Origin: Mesorhizobium sp. NZP2077
GTDB taxonomy: Bacteria; Pseudomonadota; Alphaproteobacteria; Rhizobiales; Rhizobiaceae
Reading direction: 5' to 3'
Assembly (NCBI RefSeq): GCF_013170805.1
Contig: NZ_CP051293.1
Location: 3,788,001 to 3,852,000, forward strand
Length of the DNA: 64,000 nt
Part shown: positions 26,483-34,646 of the stretch, piece after piece
Layout of the letters: every line of letters begins with the position of its first letter
How positions within the stretch are numbered: the stretch's first letter is position 1
Notes under the pieces: generated by a model
What the model was told of the DNA's origin: nothing
The model's input: only the letters and a program-made list of their open reading frames with translations
Database searches by the model: none
Position numbers and translations under genes: made by a program

Positions 26483-27525
26483 GCCCCTTCGCCAAGTGGC
26501 CCGCCCTCGCGCGGGTTGTCCGGGCCGCGATGGAGTGCGGTCGGCTGGCTGTGCTGACCGCAGGTATCGCGACGCTGGTCCCGCTCGTTGCCGCCGCGCA
26601 TGAAGTGCGTCCGGCCTACCTAAGCGTCCAGGAAGATGCACCCAATGAATTCAGCGTGCTGTTCAAAACGCCGATGCAGGGCGATGCGCGACTGGCGCTG
26701 TTGGCATTGTTTTCTGGCAAGATCGAGACGGTGACGCCGATCATCTCGCATCCGACCGGGGATGCTATGGTGCAGACTTGGCGCATGCGCACCCTTGAGC
26801 CGCTCGCCGGCCAGAACGTCGTGATCGACGGGTTGCAGAACACCATGACCGACACGCTGGTCCATGTCGTATTCGCCAACGGCAATAGCTGGACGGCGCG
26901 TCTCACCCCCAGCGAACCGTCGGCAGTCATCCCGGCGTCGCAGAGCGTCTGGGCGGTTTTCGTAACCTACGTCCGTCACGGTATCGAGCACATCGCCTTC
27001 GGCTTCGACCACCTGTTGTTCGTCACCGGGCTCATGCTGATCGTGCGCGATTGGCGCAAGCTGGTGAAAGCCATCACCGCCTTCACGGCCGCTCACTCGA
27101 TCACCTTGAGTTGCGCCACCCTCGGATGGGTGACGCTGCCGACGCGGCCGGTGGAAGCTATGATTGCCATCAGCATCGTCATGGTCGCTGCCGAGGTTGT
27201 GCGGATGGAGCGCGGGCAGCTCAGCCTAGCCATCGCCAAGCCGTGGATCGTGGCCTTCGCCTTTGGCCTGCTGCATGGCTTCGGGTTTGCGGGGGCTCTT
27301 GTCCAACTTGGCTTGCCGCATAGCGACATCCCACTGGCGTTGCTTGCGTTCAATGTCGGCGTCGAGCTCGGGCAGCTTGCCTTCATCGCCGTCTTGCTGA
27401 CCGCGGTTTATTCAGTGAACCGGTTCGTCATGATCCCGCGGCAGATGATCGTCGCGTCGGCCTATGCCATCGGGATCGTTGCGGCATTCTGGAGCGTCCA
27501 GCGACTGGACGCCATGTTTTCATAG
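26479..27525 (+). CDS. HupE/UreJ-family membrane protein
   Basis: 348 residues. A signal-like helix (24-40) and a periplasmic domain (about 41-155, HEVRPAYLSVQEDAPNEFSV) precede a polytopic HupE/UreJ_2 domain. Hallmarks seen are GIEHIAFGFDHLLF (168-181), FTAAHSITL (202-210) and LLHGFGFAGAL. Conserved histidines in these motifs fit Ni/Co permeases of this superfamily, but the large-N-domain subtype is uncharacterised and no nickel enzyme is visible nearby. It is translationally coupled to the foldase gene and followed 13 bp later by the DUF3604 gene. Confidence 0.9.
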   Translation: MSPFAKWPALARVVRAAMECGRLAVLTAGIATLVPLVAAAHEVRPAYLSVQEDAPNEFSVLFKTPMQGDARLALLALFSGKIETVTPIISHPTGDAMVQTWRMRTLEPLAGQNVVIDGLQNTMTDTLVHVVFANGNSWTARLTPSEPSAVIPASQSVWAVFVTYVRHGIEHIAFGFDHLLFVTGLMLIVRDWRKLVKAITAFTAAHSITLSCATLGWVTLPTRPVEAMIAISIVMVAAEVVRMERGQLSLAIAKPWIVAFAFGLLHGFGFAGALVQLGLPHSDIPLALLAFNVGVELGQLAFIAVLLTAVYSVNRFVMIPRQMIVASAYAIGIVAAFWSVQRLDAMFS

Positions 27526-27538
27526 GAGGAAGAAGTTC

Positions 27539-29503
27539 ATGGACATCTATCATCTGAGAGACGCTCTTCTTCGAAGCGCGACGGTCGCGGGCTTGTTATT
27601 GGCGACTTGCCCAGCCTGGACGCAGGAGGCCGTGCACACCGATGTCGGCGACATCGACCAGGCAGGCGTCACCAAGGTCTTTCCGACAAAGCGGCCCTAC
27701 TCGCCATATGCCGGACGCAATTTCCCAACGCGACCGTTGTTTGGCGACACACATTTGCACACGGCGCTCTCGCTCGATGCCGCCGCGTTCGGTGCGCGCA
27801 TTGGTCCGCGGGACGCTTATAAATTCGCCAAGGGCGAGGAGGTCACTGCGTCAAGCGGACAGCCAGCCAAACTATCGCGTCCGTTGGATTTCCTGGTCGT
27901 CGCCGACCATTCCGACCAGATGGGGTTCTTCAGCGATCTGATCGCTGGAAAACCCGAAATCCTGGAGAGCGCCCAAGGGCGCGTCTGGTATGACATGCTC
28001 AAGTCAGGAAAGGGCGGCGCGGCTGCGGTCGACATCATTAAGTCTTTCTCCCAGGGAACGTTCCCGAAGGAGCTCGTATATGCTCCGGGCACGCCGGCTT
28101 ATCGGTCGGTTTGGGAGGGCATTATCGCCGCAGCCGAAGAGGCCAACGATCCGGGACACTTTACCGCTTTCATCGGCTATGAGTGGACGTCTCTCGCCAA
28201 GGGCAACAATCTGCACCGCAACGTCATCTTTCGCGACGGCGGCGCCAAGGCCGGTCAGGTCGAGCCATACACGACGCAACCGCCCATCGGTAGCAACAAT
28301 CCGCGCGACCTGTGGAAATGGTTGCAGAACTATGAGGACAAGACGGGCGGCGATGTGCTTGCCATCGCCCACAACGGCAATCTGAGCAACGGAACGATGT
28401 TTCCGATCATCGAATCCTTCACCGGTAAGGAGATCGACCGCGAATATGCAGAGCAGCGCGCCCGTTGGGAGGTGCTCTACGAGACAACCCAGATGAAGGG
28501 CGACGGGGAGAGCCACCCCTACCTTTCTCCCAATGATGAATTCGCCAATTTCGAGAAATGGGACAAGGGCAATCTTGACCTTAGCGCGAAGAAGACGCCG
28601 GACATGCTGGAGTTCGAGTATACGCGCTCGGCGCTTAAGAACGGGCTGAAGCTGGAAGCCAAGCTCGGCGTCAATCCCTACAAGTTCGGCCTCGTCGGCA
28701 GCACCGACTCACATACGGGGCTGTCGACTGCCGACGACGACAATTTCTTCGGCAAAGTGTCGACCTCCGAGCCGAGCGCGGAGCGCTGGTCGCATCCGTT
28801 TATAGCGAACCCCAAGCTCGGTCTCAAAATCATGGGCTGGGAGACAACCGCGTCTGGCTATGCCGCCGTCTGGGCGCAGGAGAACACGCGCGCCTCGATC
28901 TTCGACGCCATGAAGCGCCGCGAGACCTATGCAACAACCGGACCGCGCATGGTGGTTCGCTTCTTCGGCGGATTCGATTTCGAAGAGGCCGACGCCAAGA
29001 CGCGCAGCCCGGCCATCGCCGGCTACACCAAGGGCGTGCCAATGGGCGGCGATCTCACCCAGGCGCCCGCCGGCAAGGTGCCGACCTTCCTCGTCGCTGC
29101 GCTGAAGGATCCGATCGGTGCCAATCTCGACCGCTATCAGATCATCAAGGGTTGGCTCGACGCTGCCGGTGACGTGCATGAACAGGTCTATGATGTCGCC
29201 TGGTCCGGGGACCGCAAGCCAGGCGCCGACGGCAAGCTGCCGCCGGTTGGCAATACCGTGGACGTGCCCAATGCCACCTGGACAAACACGATCGGAGCAC
29301 CTGAGCTGATCACGGTGTGGAAGGATCCAAATTTCGACCCAGCTCAGCGTGCTTTCTATTACGGCCGCGTCATCGAGATCCCAACGCCGCGGTGGACCGC
29401 ATACGACGCGAAATATTTCGGCATCAAAATGACGCCAGACGTGCCGATGACGACACAGGAGCGGGCCTACACATCCCCGATCTGGTATACGCCGGCCGGC
29501 TAA
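27539..29503 (+). CDS. DUF3604 (PHP-like metallo-hydrolase) exported protein
   Basis: 654 residues from ATG 27539, with AGGAGG about 10 nt upstream. The signal peptide covers about the first 29 residues (LLLATCPAWTQ). PHP-superfamily metal motifs are present: FGDTHLHT (68-75), VVADHSDQMG (120-129), and later AHNGNLSNG and GSTDSHTG. The C-terminal half is the DUF3604 domain (RMVVRFFGGFDFEEADA, AFYYGRVIEIPTPRW). The reaction is unknown; a phosphoesterase- or amidohydrolase-type chemistry is expected from the fold. Last gene of the coupled 25476-29503 run. Confidence 0.92.
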   Translation: MDIYHLRDALLRSATVAGLLLATCPAWTQEAVHTDVGDIDQAGVTKVFPTKRPYSPYAGRNFPTRPLFGDTHLHTALSLDAAAFGARIGPRDAYKFAKGEEVTASSGQPAKLSRPLDFLVVADHSDQMGFFSDLIAGKPEILESAQGRVWYDMLKSGKGGAAAVDIIKSFSQGTFPKELVYAPGTPAYRSVWEGIIAAAEEANDPGHFTAFIGYEWTSLAKGNNLHRNVIFRDGGAKAGQVEPYTTQPPIGSNNPRDLWKWLQNYEDKTGGDVLAIAHNGNLSNGTMFPIIESFTGKEIDREYAEQRARWEVLYETTQMKGDGESHPYLSPNDEFANFEKWDKGNLDLSAKKTPDMLEFEYTRSALKNGLKLEAKLGVNPYKFGLVGSTDSHTGLSTADDDNFFGKVSTSEPSAERWSHPFIANPKLGLKIMGWETTASGYAAVWAQENTRASIFDAMKRRETYATTGPRMVVRFFGGFDFEEADAKTRSPAIAGYTKGVPMGGDLTQAPAGKVPTFLVAALKDPIGANLDRYQIIKGWLDAAGDVHEQVYDVAWSGDRKPGADGKLPPVGNTVDVPNATWTNTIGAPELITVWKDPNFDPAQRAFYYGRVIEIPTPRWTAYDAKYFGIKMTPDVPMTTQERAYTSPIWYTPAG

Positions 29504-29580
29504 GGAAACGGACGGCTTACCAAGGTTGATATACTGGCAGGTGGATCGGGCGCCGCCTGCCAGGACAGCGAGGCTCAAAC

Positions 29581-30180
29581 ATGCGACAAGCGTTCTCCTT
29601 CCTCAAGACGACCCTGATCGGCGGCCTGGTTGTCGTGTTGCCGCTCTGGTTGGTTGGCTTTGTGCTCATTCGCGGGCTGGGTCAGATCAAGTCTGCGATC
29701 GAGCCGCTGACGGACGATGTCACTCATGCGTTTGCGCCGCCCATTGCGATCGCGGCGCTGGTGCTCCTGTTCTCATGTTTCGCCATAGGCCTGCTCATCC
29801 AAACAGCGAGCGGTGGCAGGCTTGTGGGCACGGTCGAGAGGCGGCTCGCGGAAAGCCTGCCGGGTTACGGTCTATTCCGTGGCTTAACGCTGGGGGCAAC
29901 GGGCGGCGGTGCCGACCATGCCGTGAAACCGGCACTCGTCGGTAGCGGCGACAATCTGGCGTTTGGCATTATCATCGAGCGGGCAAACGGCTTCAGCACG
30001 ATCTTCATCCCATCTGCGCCGTCTGCAACCTCCGGATCCGTCCACATTATGCTGGACAGCAAAGTGCACCCACTCGATATCCCGCTGAGAAAAGTGCTCA
30101 CCAGCATGTCGCACTATGGGGAAGGCGCGATCAACCTGGCTGGAGCAGCGCTGGGGAAGTCTGCATCAACTGCTCGATGA
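29581..30180 (+). CDS. DUF502 membrane protein
   Basis: 199 residues with two N-terminal helices (about 11-32, TLIGGLVVVLPLWLVGFVLI; about 52-75) and a conserved cytoplasmic or periplasmic segment (ESLPGYGLFRG, NLAFGIIIERANGFSTIFIP, PLRKVLTSMSHYGEG). These match DUF502, whose function is unknown. GAGG lies 7 nt before ATG. It lies 77 bp beyond the DUF3604 gene and is possibly part of the same transcript. Confidence 0.88.
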   Translation: MRQAFSFLKTTLIGGLVVVLPLWLVGFVLIRGLGQIKSAIEPLTDDVTHAFAPPIAIAALVLLFSCFAIGLLIQTASGGRLVGTVERRLAESLPGYGLFRGLTLGATGGGADHAVKPALVGSGDNLAFGIIIERANGFSTIFIPSAPSATSGSVHIMLDSKVHPLDIPLRKVLTSMSHYGEGAINLAGAALGKSASTAR

Positions 30181-30231
30181 CTTTGGCGAAAATCCGTGAT
30201 GCCAAAGGCTGAATTCAGAGGAGAGGGAAGT

Positions 30232-31020
30232 ATGAAAACCCGGATTTTGCTCGCGGTTGGTTTGTTTACCTTCGGCGCGATCGGCACCGCCGCTGCGGCA
30301 GACCCAATATATCCAGGCGCGGAGAGCGTCGAGTACAAGGACGCATCGGGCTGGACCTTTACGGTTGCCGCATATGGCTGGCTCGCCGGTCTTGAGGGCA
30401 CCGTAGGCGCGGGCGGCAGGACTGCACATGTCGACGCCAGCTTTGGCGACGTCCTATCCAATTTTGATATAGCGGTCATGGGACTGGCCGAGGCACGATA
30501 CGAGCGGTTCGGTGTCTTCACGGACTTCAATTATGTGCGGCTCTCGACATCCTCCGATACCCCATTCGGTATTCTTGCCAGCAGTGCAGACGTCACGTCC
30601 CACAGCTTGATGTGGACGGCGGCGGCGGAATATCGGCTTGTCCAGACACCGGAGGCAAGTGTCGACGCTTTTGCCGGCTTCCGGCTCTACTCGCTCAAGA
30701 ACGAGCTTGATTTCAATGGTCCGGGCGTACTCGCCGGCGTCTCCCTCTCTGACCAGCAAACCTGGGCTGATCCCATCGTCGGGCTCAAGGCGCGCTATTC
30801 CATCACCCCGCAGTTTTACCTTACCGGTTGGGGAATGGTGGGTGGCGCCGTTTCTGCCAAAGTGACCTGGGATGTGATGGCCGCCGCAGGCTATCAATTC
30901 ACTGACAAATTCTCTGCGGTGCTGGGGTATCGCGCCTCGGGGGTTGACTACGAGAAAAACGGATTCGTTTACGACACCGTTCAACAGGGACCCATCATCG
31001 GCGCCGTGTGGCGCTTCTAA
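30232..31020 (+). CDS. Outer membrane beta-barrel protein (paralogue of 13609-14394)
   Basis: 262 residues from ATG 30232, after GGAGAGGGAAG. The signal peptide ends near IGTAAAA. The mature region alternates strands and turns (GWTFTVAAYGWLAGLEGTVG, FGVFTDFNYVRLS, DVMAAAGYQFTDKFSAVLGY) and ends in GAVWRF with a terminal Phe, the usual outer-membrane assembly signal. It lies between the DUF502 and carbonic anhydrase genes on the same strand. Confidence 0.87.
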   Translation: MKTRILLAVGLFTFGAIGTAAAADPIYPGAESVEYKDASGWTFTVAAYGWLAGLEGTVGAGGRTAHVDASFGDVLSNFDIAVMGLAEARYERFGVFTDFNYVRLSTSSDTPFGILASSADVTSHSLMWTAAAEYRLVQTPEASVDAFAGFRLYSLKNELDFNGPGVLAGVSLSDQQTWADPIVGLKARYSITPQFYLTGWGMVGGAVSAKVTWDVMAAAGYQFTDKFSAVLGYRASGVDYEKNGFVYDTVQQGPIIGAVWRF

Positions 31021-31049
31021 TGATTCGACGGGTCTGATGGGAGGAAAGA

Positions 31050-31802
31050 ATGGAACGACGTGATCTAGTCAAAGGCTTGGCTCTGCTCGGCCTATGCCCC
31101 CTCTGCGCCAAACCCGGCTTTGCTTCGGAGAATGCGCATTGGAGCTACGAAGGGAAAGCTGGACCCGCTCATTGGGGCGACTTGGGTCGGGCGAATGCTG
31201 TGTGCTCGACCGGCTCACAGCAATCGCCGCTCGACATTGTCAGTGCGATCAAGTCGGACCTCCCGGCCATTTCGATCGATTGGAAGCAAGGCAATTGCGA
31301 GATCGTCAACAACGGTCACACCATTCAAGTCAACCCACCAGCGGGCAGCATACTCAACCGCGCGGACAAGATTTATGAACTGGTGCAGTTCCATTTCCAC
31401 GCGCCGAGTGAACATCTGATCAACGGCAAGGCCTTCCCAATGGAAGTGCATTTCGTCCACAAGGCCAAGAGCGGCGCCTTGGGTGTGCTCGGCGTGTTCT
31501 TCAAACCAGGCGCCACAAATACCGGGTTTGCAGCACTTGCCGCTGCTTTCCCGACGAAGAAAGGCGAAAAAGCTTCGTCCAATGGTGTCGACCCGCGAGA
31601 ATTGTTGCCGAAGACGCTAAAGTACTGGACTTATGAAGGCTCGTTGACGACGCCACCTTGTAGCGAGATCGTCGACTGGATGGTCGCTATGGAGCCGATC
31701 GAGGTGGCGGAGGCCGACATCAAAAAGTTTACCGCGCTCTACCCGATGAATGCACGGCCGGCACTTGCGGCCAACCGGCGTTTCATCCTGGCTTCGTCTT
31801 AG
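31050..31802 (+). CDS. Alpha-class carbonic anhydrase, periplasmic
   Basis: 250 residues; interconverts CO2 and bicarbonate. Zn ligands are His115 and His117 in QFHFHAPSEH and His134 in MEVHFVH. SQQSPLDI (57-64) and the YEGSLTTPPCSE loop complete the alpha-CA signature. Two cysteines (Cys52 and that of PPCSE) are placed for the usual disulfide. The leader MERRDLVKGLALLGLC has an RR pair and may be Tat-like; cysteines at 16 and 19 make a lipoprotein possible. GGGAGG precedes ATG. It ends the rightward gene run. Confidence 0.94.
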   Translation: MERRDLVKGLALLGLCPLCAKPGFASENAHWSYEGKAGPAHWGDLGRANAVCSTGSQQSPLDIVSAIKSDLPAISIDWKQGNCEIVNNGHTIQVNPPAGSILNRADKIYELVQFHFHAPSEHLINGKAFPMEVHFVHKAKSGALGVLGVFFKPGATNTGFAALAAAFPTKKGEKASSNGVDPRELLPKTLKYWTYEGSLTTPPCSEIVDWMVAMEPIEVAEADIKKFTALYPMNARPALAANRRFILASS

Positions 31803-32042
31803 CGGTATTCCGCGCCGTTGACAGATTTTACGGTCGGCTCTGAGGCCTCGACGCTCACAAACGTTCCCGGCTAGAGGTCCTACGTTTGATGTTCTTCCTT
31901 TTTCTATCGCGGTTGCGACGCTATTCTTCGTCAGTTCACTGATCTTGCTGAATTACGGGCAACAGCGTAAGCGCTGTCCCGTTGGCACCTTTCGCGCGTT
32001 GTCGTGAGCGACGATGCTCGGAGCCTTTGAGGGCTTCGACAC

Positions 32043-32489
32043 ATGACGATTTCAGAGCTTACGCTTAAGTCCAGGGACGAGGAGCCGGTTCGACGGCTTG
32101 AGATATTCACGGGTTCTGGACGGCGGCGCGAATGGTTGCCGGAGGAGAAAGCGCGGATCGTGGCGGAAAGCTACGATGCTGGCGAGACCGTGAGCGCGGT
32201 GGCTCGGCGACATGCATTGTCCCCGCAGCAGCTGTTCGCCTGGCGCCGGTCCGCGCGGGTGCCGTTGGCGAATGCGCCGGCACCGGAGCCGTTGTTTGTT
32301 CCAGCGGTGGTCGCGGCACAGGAGCCCGAACCGGCGGGGAAGCGCGCGAGATCGACACGGAGGCGGAAGGCCGCGCGAGAAACCGGCGTGATAGAGCTGG
32401 AGATTGACGGCGTCGCCATGCGGGTCGGTCGTGGCGCCGACGCCAGGACGGTGGCTGCGGTGATCCGTGCGCTGAAGGCGCCGTCGTGA
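32043..32489 (+). CDS. tnpA: IS66 TnpA (accessory, helix-turn-helix)
   Basis: 148 residues. The Tnp-1-like helix-turn-helix region is WLPEEKARIVAESYDAGETV, SAVARRHALSPQQLFAWRR. The Ala/Pro-rich linker and C-terminal GVIELEIDGVAMRVGRG are usual for the family. It overlaps tnpB by 4 nt (GTGA). Confidence 0.9.
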   Translation: MTISELTLKSRDEEPVRRLEIFTGSGRRREWLPEEKARIVAESYDAGETVSAVARRHALSPQQLFAWRRSARVPLANAPAPEPLFVPAVVAAQEPEPAGKRARSTRRRKAARETGVIELEIDGVAMRVGRGADARTVAAVIRALKAPS

Positions 32490-32842
32490 TCGGGCCGACG
32501 GGTGTGGTCAAGGTGATGGTCGCGACGAAGCCGGTGGACTTCCGCAAGGGGGCCGAGGGCCTGGCGGCGCTGGTGCGCGAGACGATGGGCGCCGATCCGT
32601 TCTCTGGCGCGGTCTACGTCTTCAGGGCCAAGCGCGCTGACCGGGTCAAGCTGGTGTACTTCGACGGCACCGGCGTGTGCCTGCTGGCGAAGCGTCTGGA
32701 GGACGGGAAGTTCTGCTGGCCTGCCATCACCGATGGCGTGGTGAGGTTGTCGGCGGCGCAATTGCAGGCGCTCCTGGAAGGGTTGGATTGGCGGCGCGTG
32801 CATGACGCCCGCGAGACGCGCGCGCCGGTCGCGGCAAGTTGA
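32486..32842 (+). CDS. tnpB: IS66 TnpB (accessory protein)
   Basis: 118 residues, starting at GTG 32486. It carries the invariant VATKPVDFRKGAEGLAALV, DPFSGAVYVFRAKRADRVKL and YFDGTGVCLLAKRLEDGKF segments of IS66 Orf2. TnpB is needed for IS66 transposition though its biochemical role is unclear. Confidence 0.93.
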   Translation: MIGPTGVVKVMVATKPVDFRKGAEGLAALVRETMGADPFSGAVYVFRAKRADRVKLVYFDGTGVCLLAKRLEDGKFCWPAITDGVVRLSAAQLQALLEGLDWRRVHDARETRAPVAAS

Positions 32843-32900
32843 TTCCATGGGAGGCTAGAGGCGCTGGCAAAGCATTGGAATGCATGATTGAATCGGCCTT

Positions 32901-34430
32901 GTGAGCAACCCGGCCGAGCCTCAGACCAACGATCCGATCGCGCTTCAGGCGATGCTCGCGGCGGAGCGCGCCGAGAACGAGCGGCTGCGCCAGATCATCA
33001 AGGAACTGCAGCGCCACCGCTTCGGCCGCAGGGCAGAGAGCCTGCCGGTCGACCAGCTGCTGCTGGGCCTGGAAGAGGCCGAGCAGATCGAGGCTGAAGG
33101 CTTCGCCGCGGAGGACACCGCCGATACTGCCAAGCGCGAGGCTCGCGCCAGGAAGCGCCGCGCCAACCGTGGATCACTGCCCGCGCATCTGCCGCGTATC
33201 GAGCAGATCATCGACATTCCCGACAAGATCTGCCCGTGCTGCAAGGGAATGCTGCATGTCATGGGCGAGGATCGCTCCGAGCGCCTCGACATCGTGCCGG
33301 CCCAATTCCGCGTCATCGTCACGCGCCGACCGAAATACGCCTGCCGGAGCTGCGAGGAGGTCGTGGTGCAGGCACCGGCTCCGCCACGGCTTGTCGAGGG
33401 CGGCATCCCGACTGAGGCGACCGTCGCCCATGTGCTGGTCTCCAAGTACGCCGACCATCTTCCCCTGTATCGCCAGGCGCAAATCTACGCCCGCCAAGGC
33501 GTGAACCTGGATCGCTCGACGCTTGCCGATTGGGTCGGCAAGGCGGCTTTCCTGCTCCGCCCCATCCACGAGCGGTTGTTCGAGCGGCTGAAGGCGTCCG
33601 GGAAGCTCTTCGCCGACGAGACCACGGCGCCGGTGCTCGATCCCGGGCGCGGCCGCACCAAGACGGGCCAGCTGTTCGCTTATGCTCGCGACGATCGCCC
33701 CTGGGGCGGGATCGATCCACCCGGCGTCGCCTATCTCTATGCACCCGACCGCAAGGCCGAACAGCCACTGCGGCACCTTCACGGCTTCGTCGGGGTCCTG
33801 CAAGTCGACGGCTACGCTGGATACCGGGCGTTGGCCGAGCGCAATGCCGTGAGCCTGGCGTTCTGCTGGGCGCATGTCCGTCGACGCTTCTACGAACTGG
33901 CCCAGTCCGGGCCCGCGCCGATCGCCACGGAGGCGCTCCAGCGCATCGCCGAGCTCTACAAGATCGAGAACGAGATACGGGGACGCTCGCCCGAAGAGCG
34001 GCGCACCGCGCGCCAGGAGAGAAGCCGCCCCATCATCGATACCCTCCAGCCATGGCTGCGCGAGAAGCTCGCCCTGGTCAGCCAGAAGAGCAAGCTCGCT
34101 GAAGCAATCCGCTACCCGCTCTCGCGCTGGGCCGGACTTGGTCGCTTCCTCGACGACGGCCGCGTCGAGATCGACTCCAACGTCGTCGAACGCTCGATCA
34201 GGCCAATCGCCCTCAATCGGAAGAATGCGCTCTTCGCCGGTTCCGACGGCGGTGGCGAGCACTGGGCGACCATCGCCTCGCTCGTAGAAACCGCGAAACT
34301 CAACGGCGTCGACCCGTACGCCTACCTTGCCGACGTCATCACCCGCATCGTCGCAGGCCATCCGCAAAGCCAGCTCGACGACCTGCTGCCCTGGGCCTAT
34401 GCCACCGCGCCACTCAAGGCCGTGGCCTGA
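32901..34430 (+). CDS. tnpC: IS66 TnpC transposase
   Basis: 509 residues, starting at GTG 32901. An N-terminal leucine-rich coil and zinc-finger (CPCCKG, CRSCEE) lead into the DDE domain: LFADETTAPVLDPG, QVDGYAGYRAL, SNVVERSIRPIALNRKN and FAGSDGGGEHWA. It finishes 13 bp before the right end of the element. Full length and uninterrupted. Confidence 0.94.
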   Translation: MSNPAEPQTNDPIALQAMLAAERAENERLRQIIKELQRHRFGRRAESLPVDQLLLGLEEAEQIEAEGFAAEDTADTAKREARARKRRANRGSLPAHLPRIEQIIDIPDKICPCCKGMLHVMGEDRSERLDIVPAQFRVIVTRRPKYACRSCEEVVVQAPAPPRLVEGGIPTEATVAHVLVSKYADHLPLYRQAQIYARQGVNLDRSTLADWVGKAAFLLRPIHERLFERLKASGKLFADETTAPVLDPGRGRTKTGQLFAYARDDRPWGGIDPPGVAYLYAPDRKAEQPLRHLHGFVGVLQVDGYAGYRALAERNAVSLAFCWAHVRRRFYELAQSGPAPIATEALQRIAELYKIENEIRGRSPEERRTARQERSRPIIDTLQPWLREKLALVSQKSKLAEAIRYPLSRWAGLGRFLDDGRVEIDSNVVERSIRPIALNRKNALFAGSDGGGEHWATIASLVETAKLNGVDPYAYLADVITRIVAGHPQSQLDDLLPWAYATAPLKAVA

Positions 34431-34646
34431 GAACAGCGGTTACGCAACAGCTCGGTTTGCGATATATAATGAAAGACGCGTCGAGAGCATGTCGGGCCTT
34501 ACCACCGTCGAGGGGGCGGTATTCGCCCTGCGGGATGCCTTGTTCGCGCCAGCTCCAGACGCCTAGCCACGCAGCATTGAAGGTCCAGACACGCCCGACG
34601 TGATCAGCATACGTCAGCACGTTGTAGCCGCGTCTATCCGGAATGC

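Larger units (their letters stand above)
31967..34443 (+). mobile_element. IS66-family insertion sequence, complete, with 8-bp target duplication
   Basis: The left end GTAAGCGCTGT (31967-31977) and the inverted right end GTAACCGCTGT (34433-34443 on the other strand) differ at one base. GCAACAGC flanks both sides (31959-31966 and 34444-34451), a perfect 8-bp duplication as IS66 elements make. Length is 2477 bp, with tnpA, tnpB and tnpC intact, so it is probably recent and possibly active. Confidence 0.95.
31885..34566 (+). pseudogene. DUF4239/bestrophin-like membrane protein gene, split by IS66 and truncated
   Basis: Removing the IS66 element and one target copy joins PFSIAVATLFFVSSLILLNY to GQQLGLRYIMKDA. 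A frame slip then leads to MSGLTTVEGAVFALRDALF, ending at TAG 34566. The pattern (hydrophobic helix, GxxLGxRxxxK, then VEGAVFAL) matches the start of DUF4239-like membrane proteins. No ATG is visible for the left part, and the gene stops before its later helices. Dead apart from the IS as well. Confidence 0.5.

Noticed and set aside
28709..29578. A 289-residue frame antisense to the DUF3604 gene
   Set aside because: Shadow of a well-supported gene; no motifs or ribosome-binding site.
33174..34367. A 397-residue open frame antisense to the first IS66 tnpC
   Set aside because: It mirrors the G+C-rich codon pattern of tnpC, has no family features, and tnpC is unambiguous.
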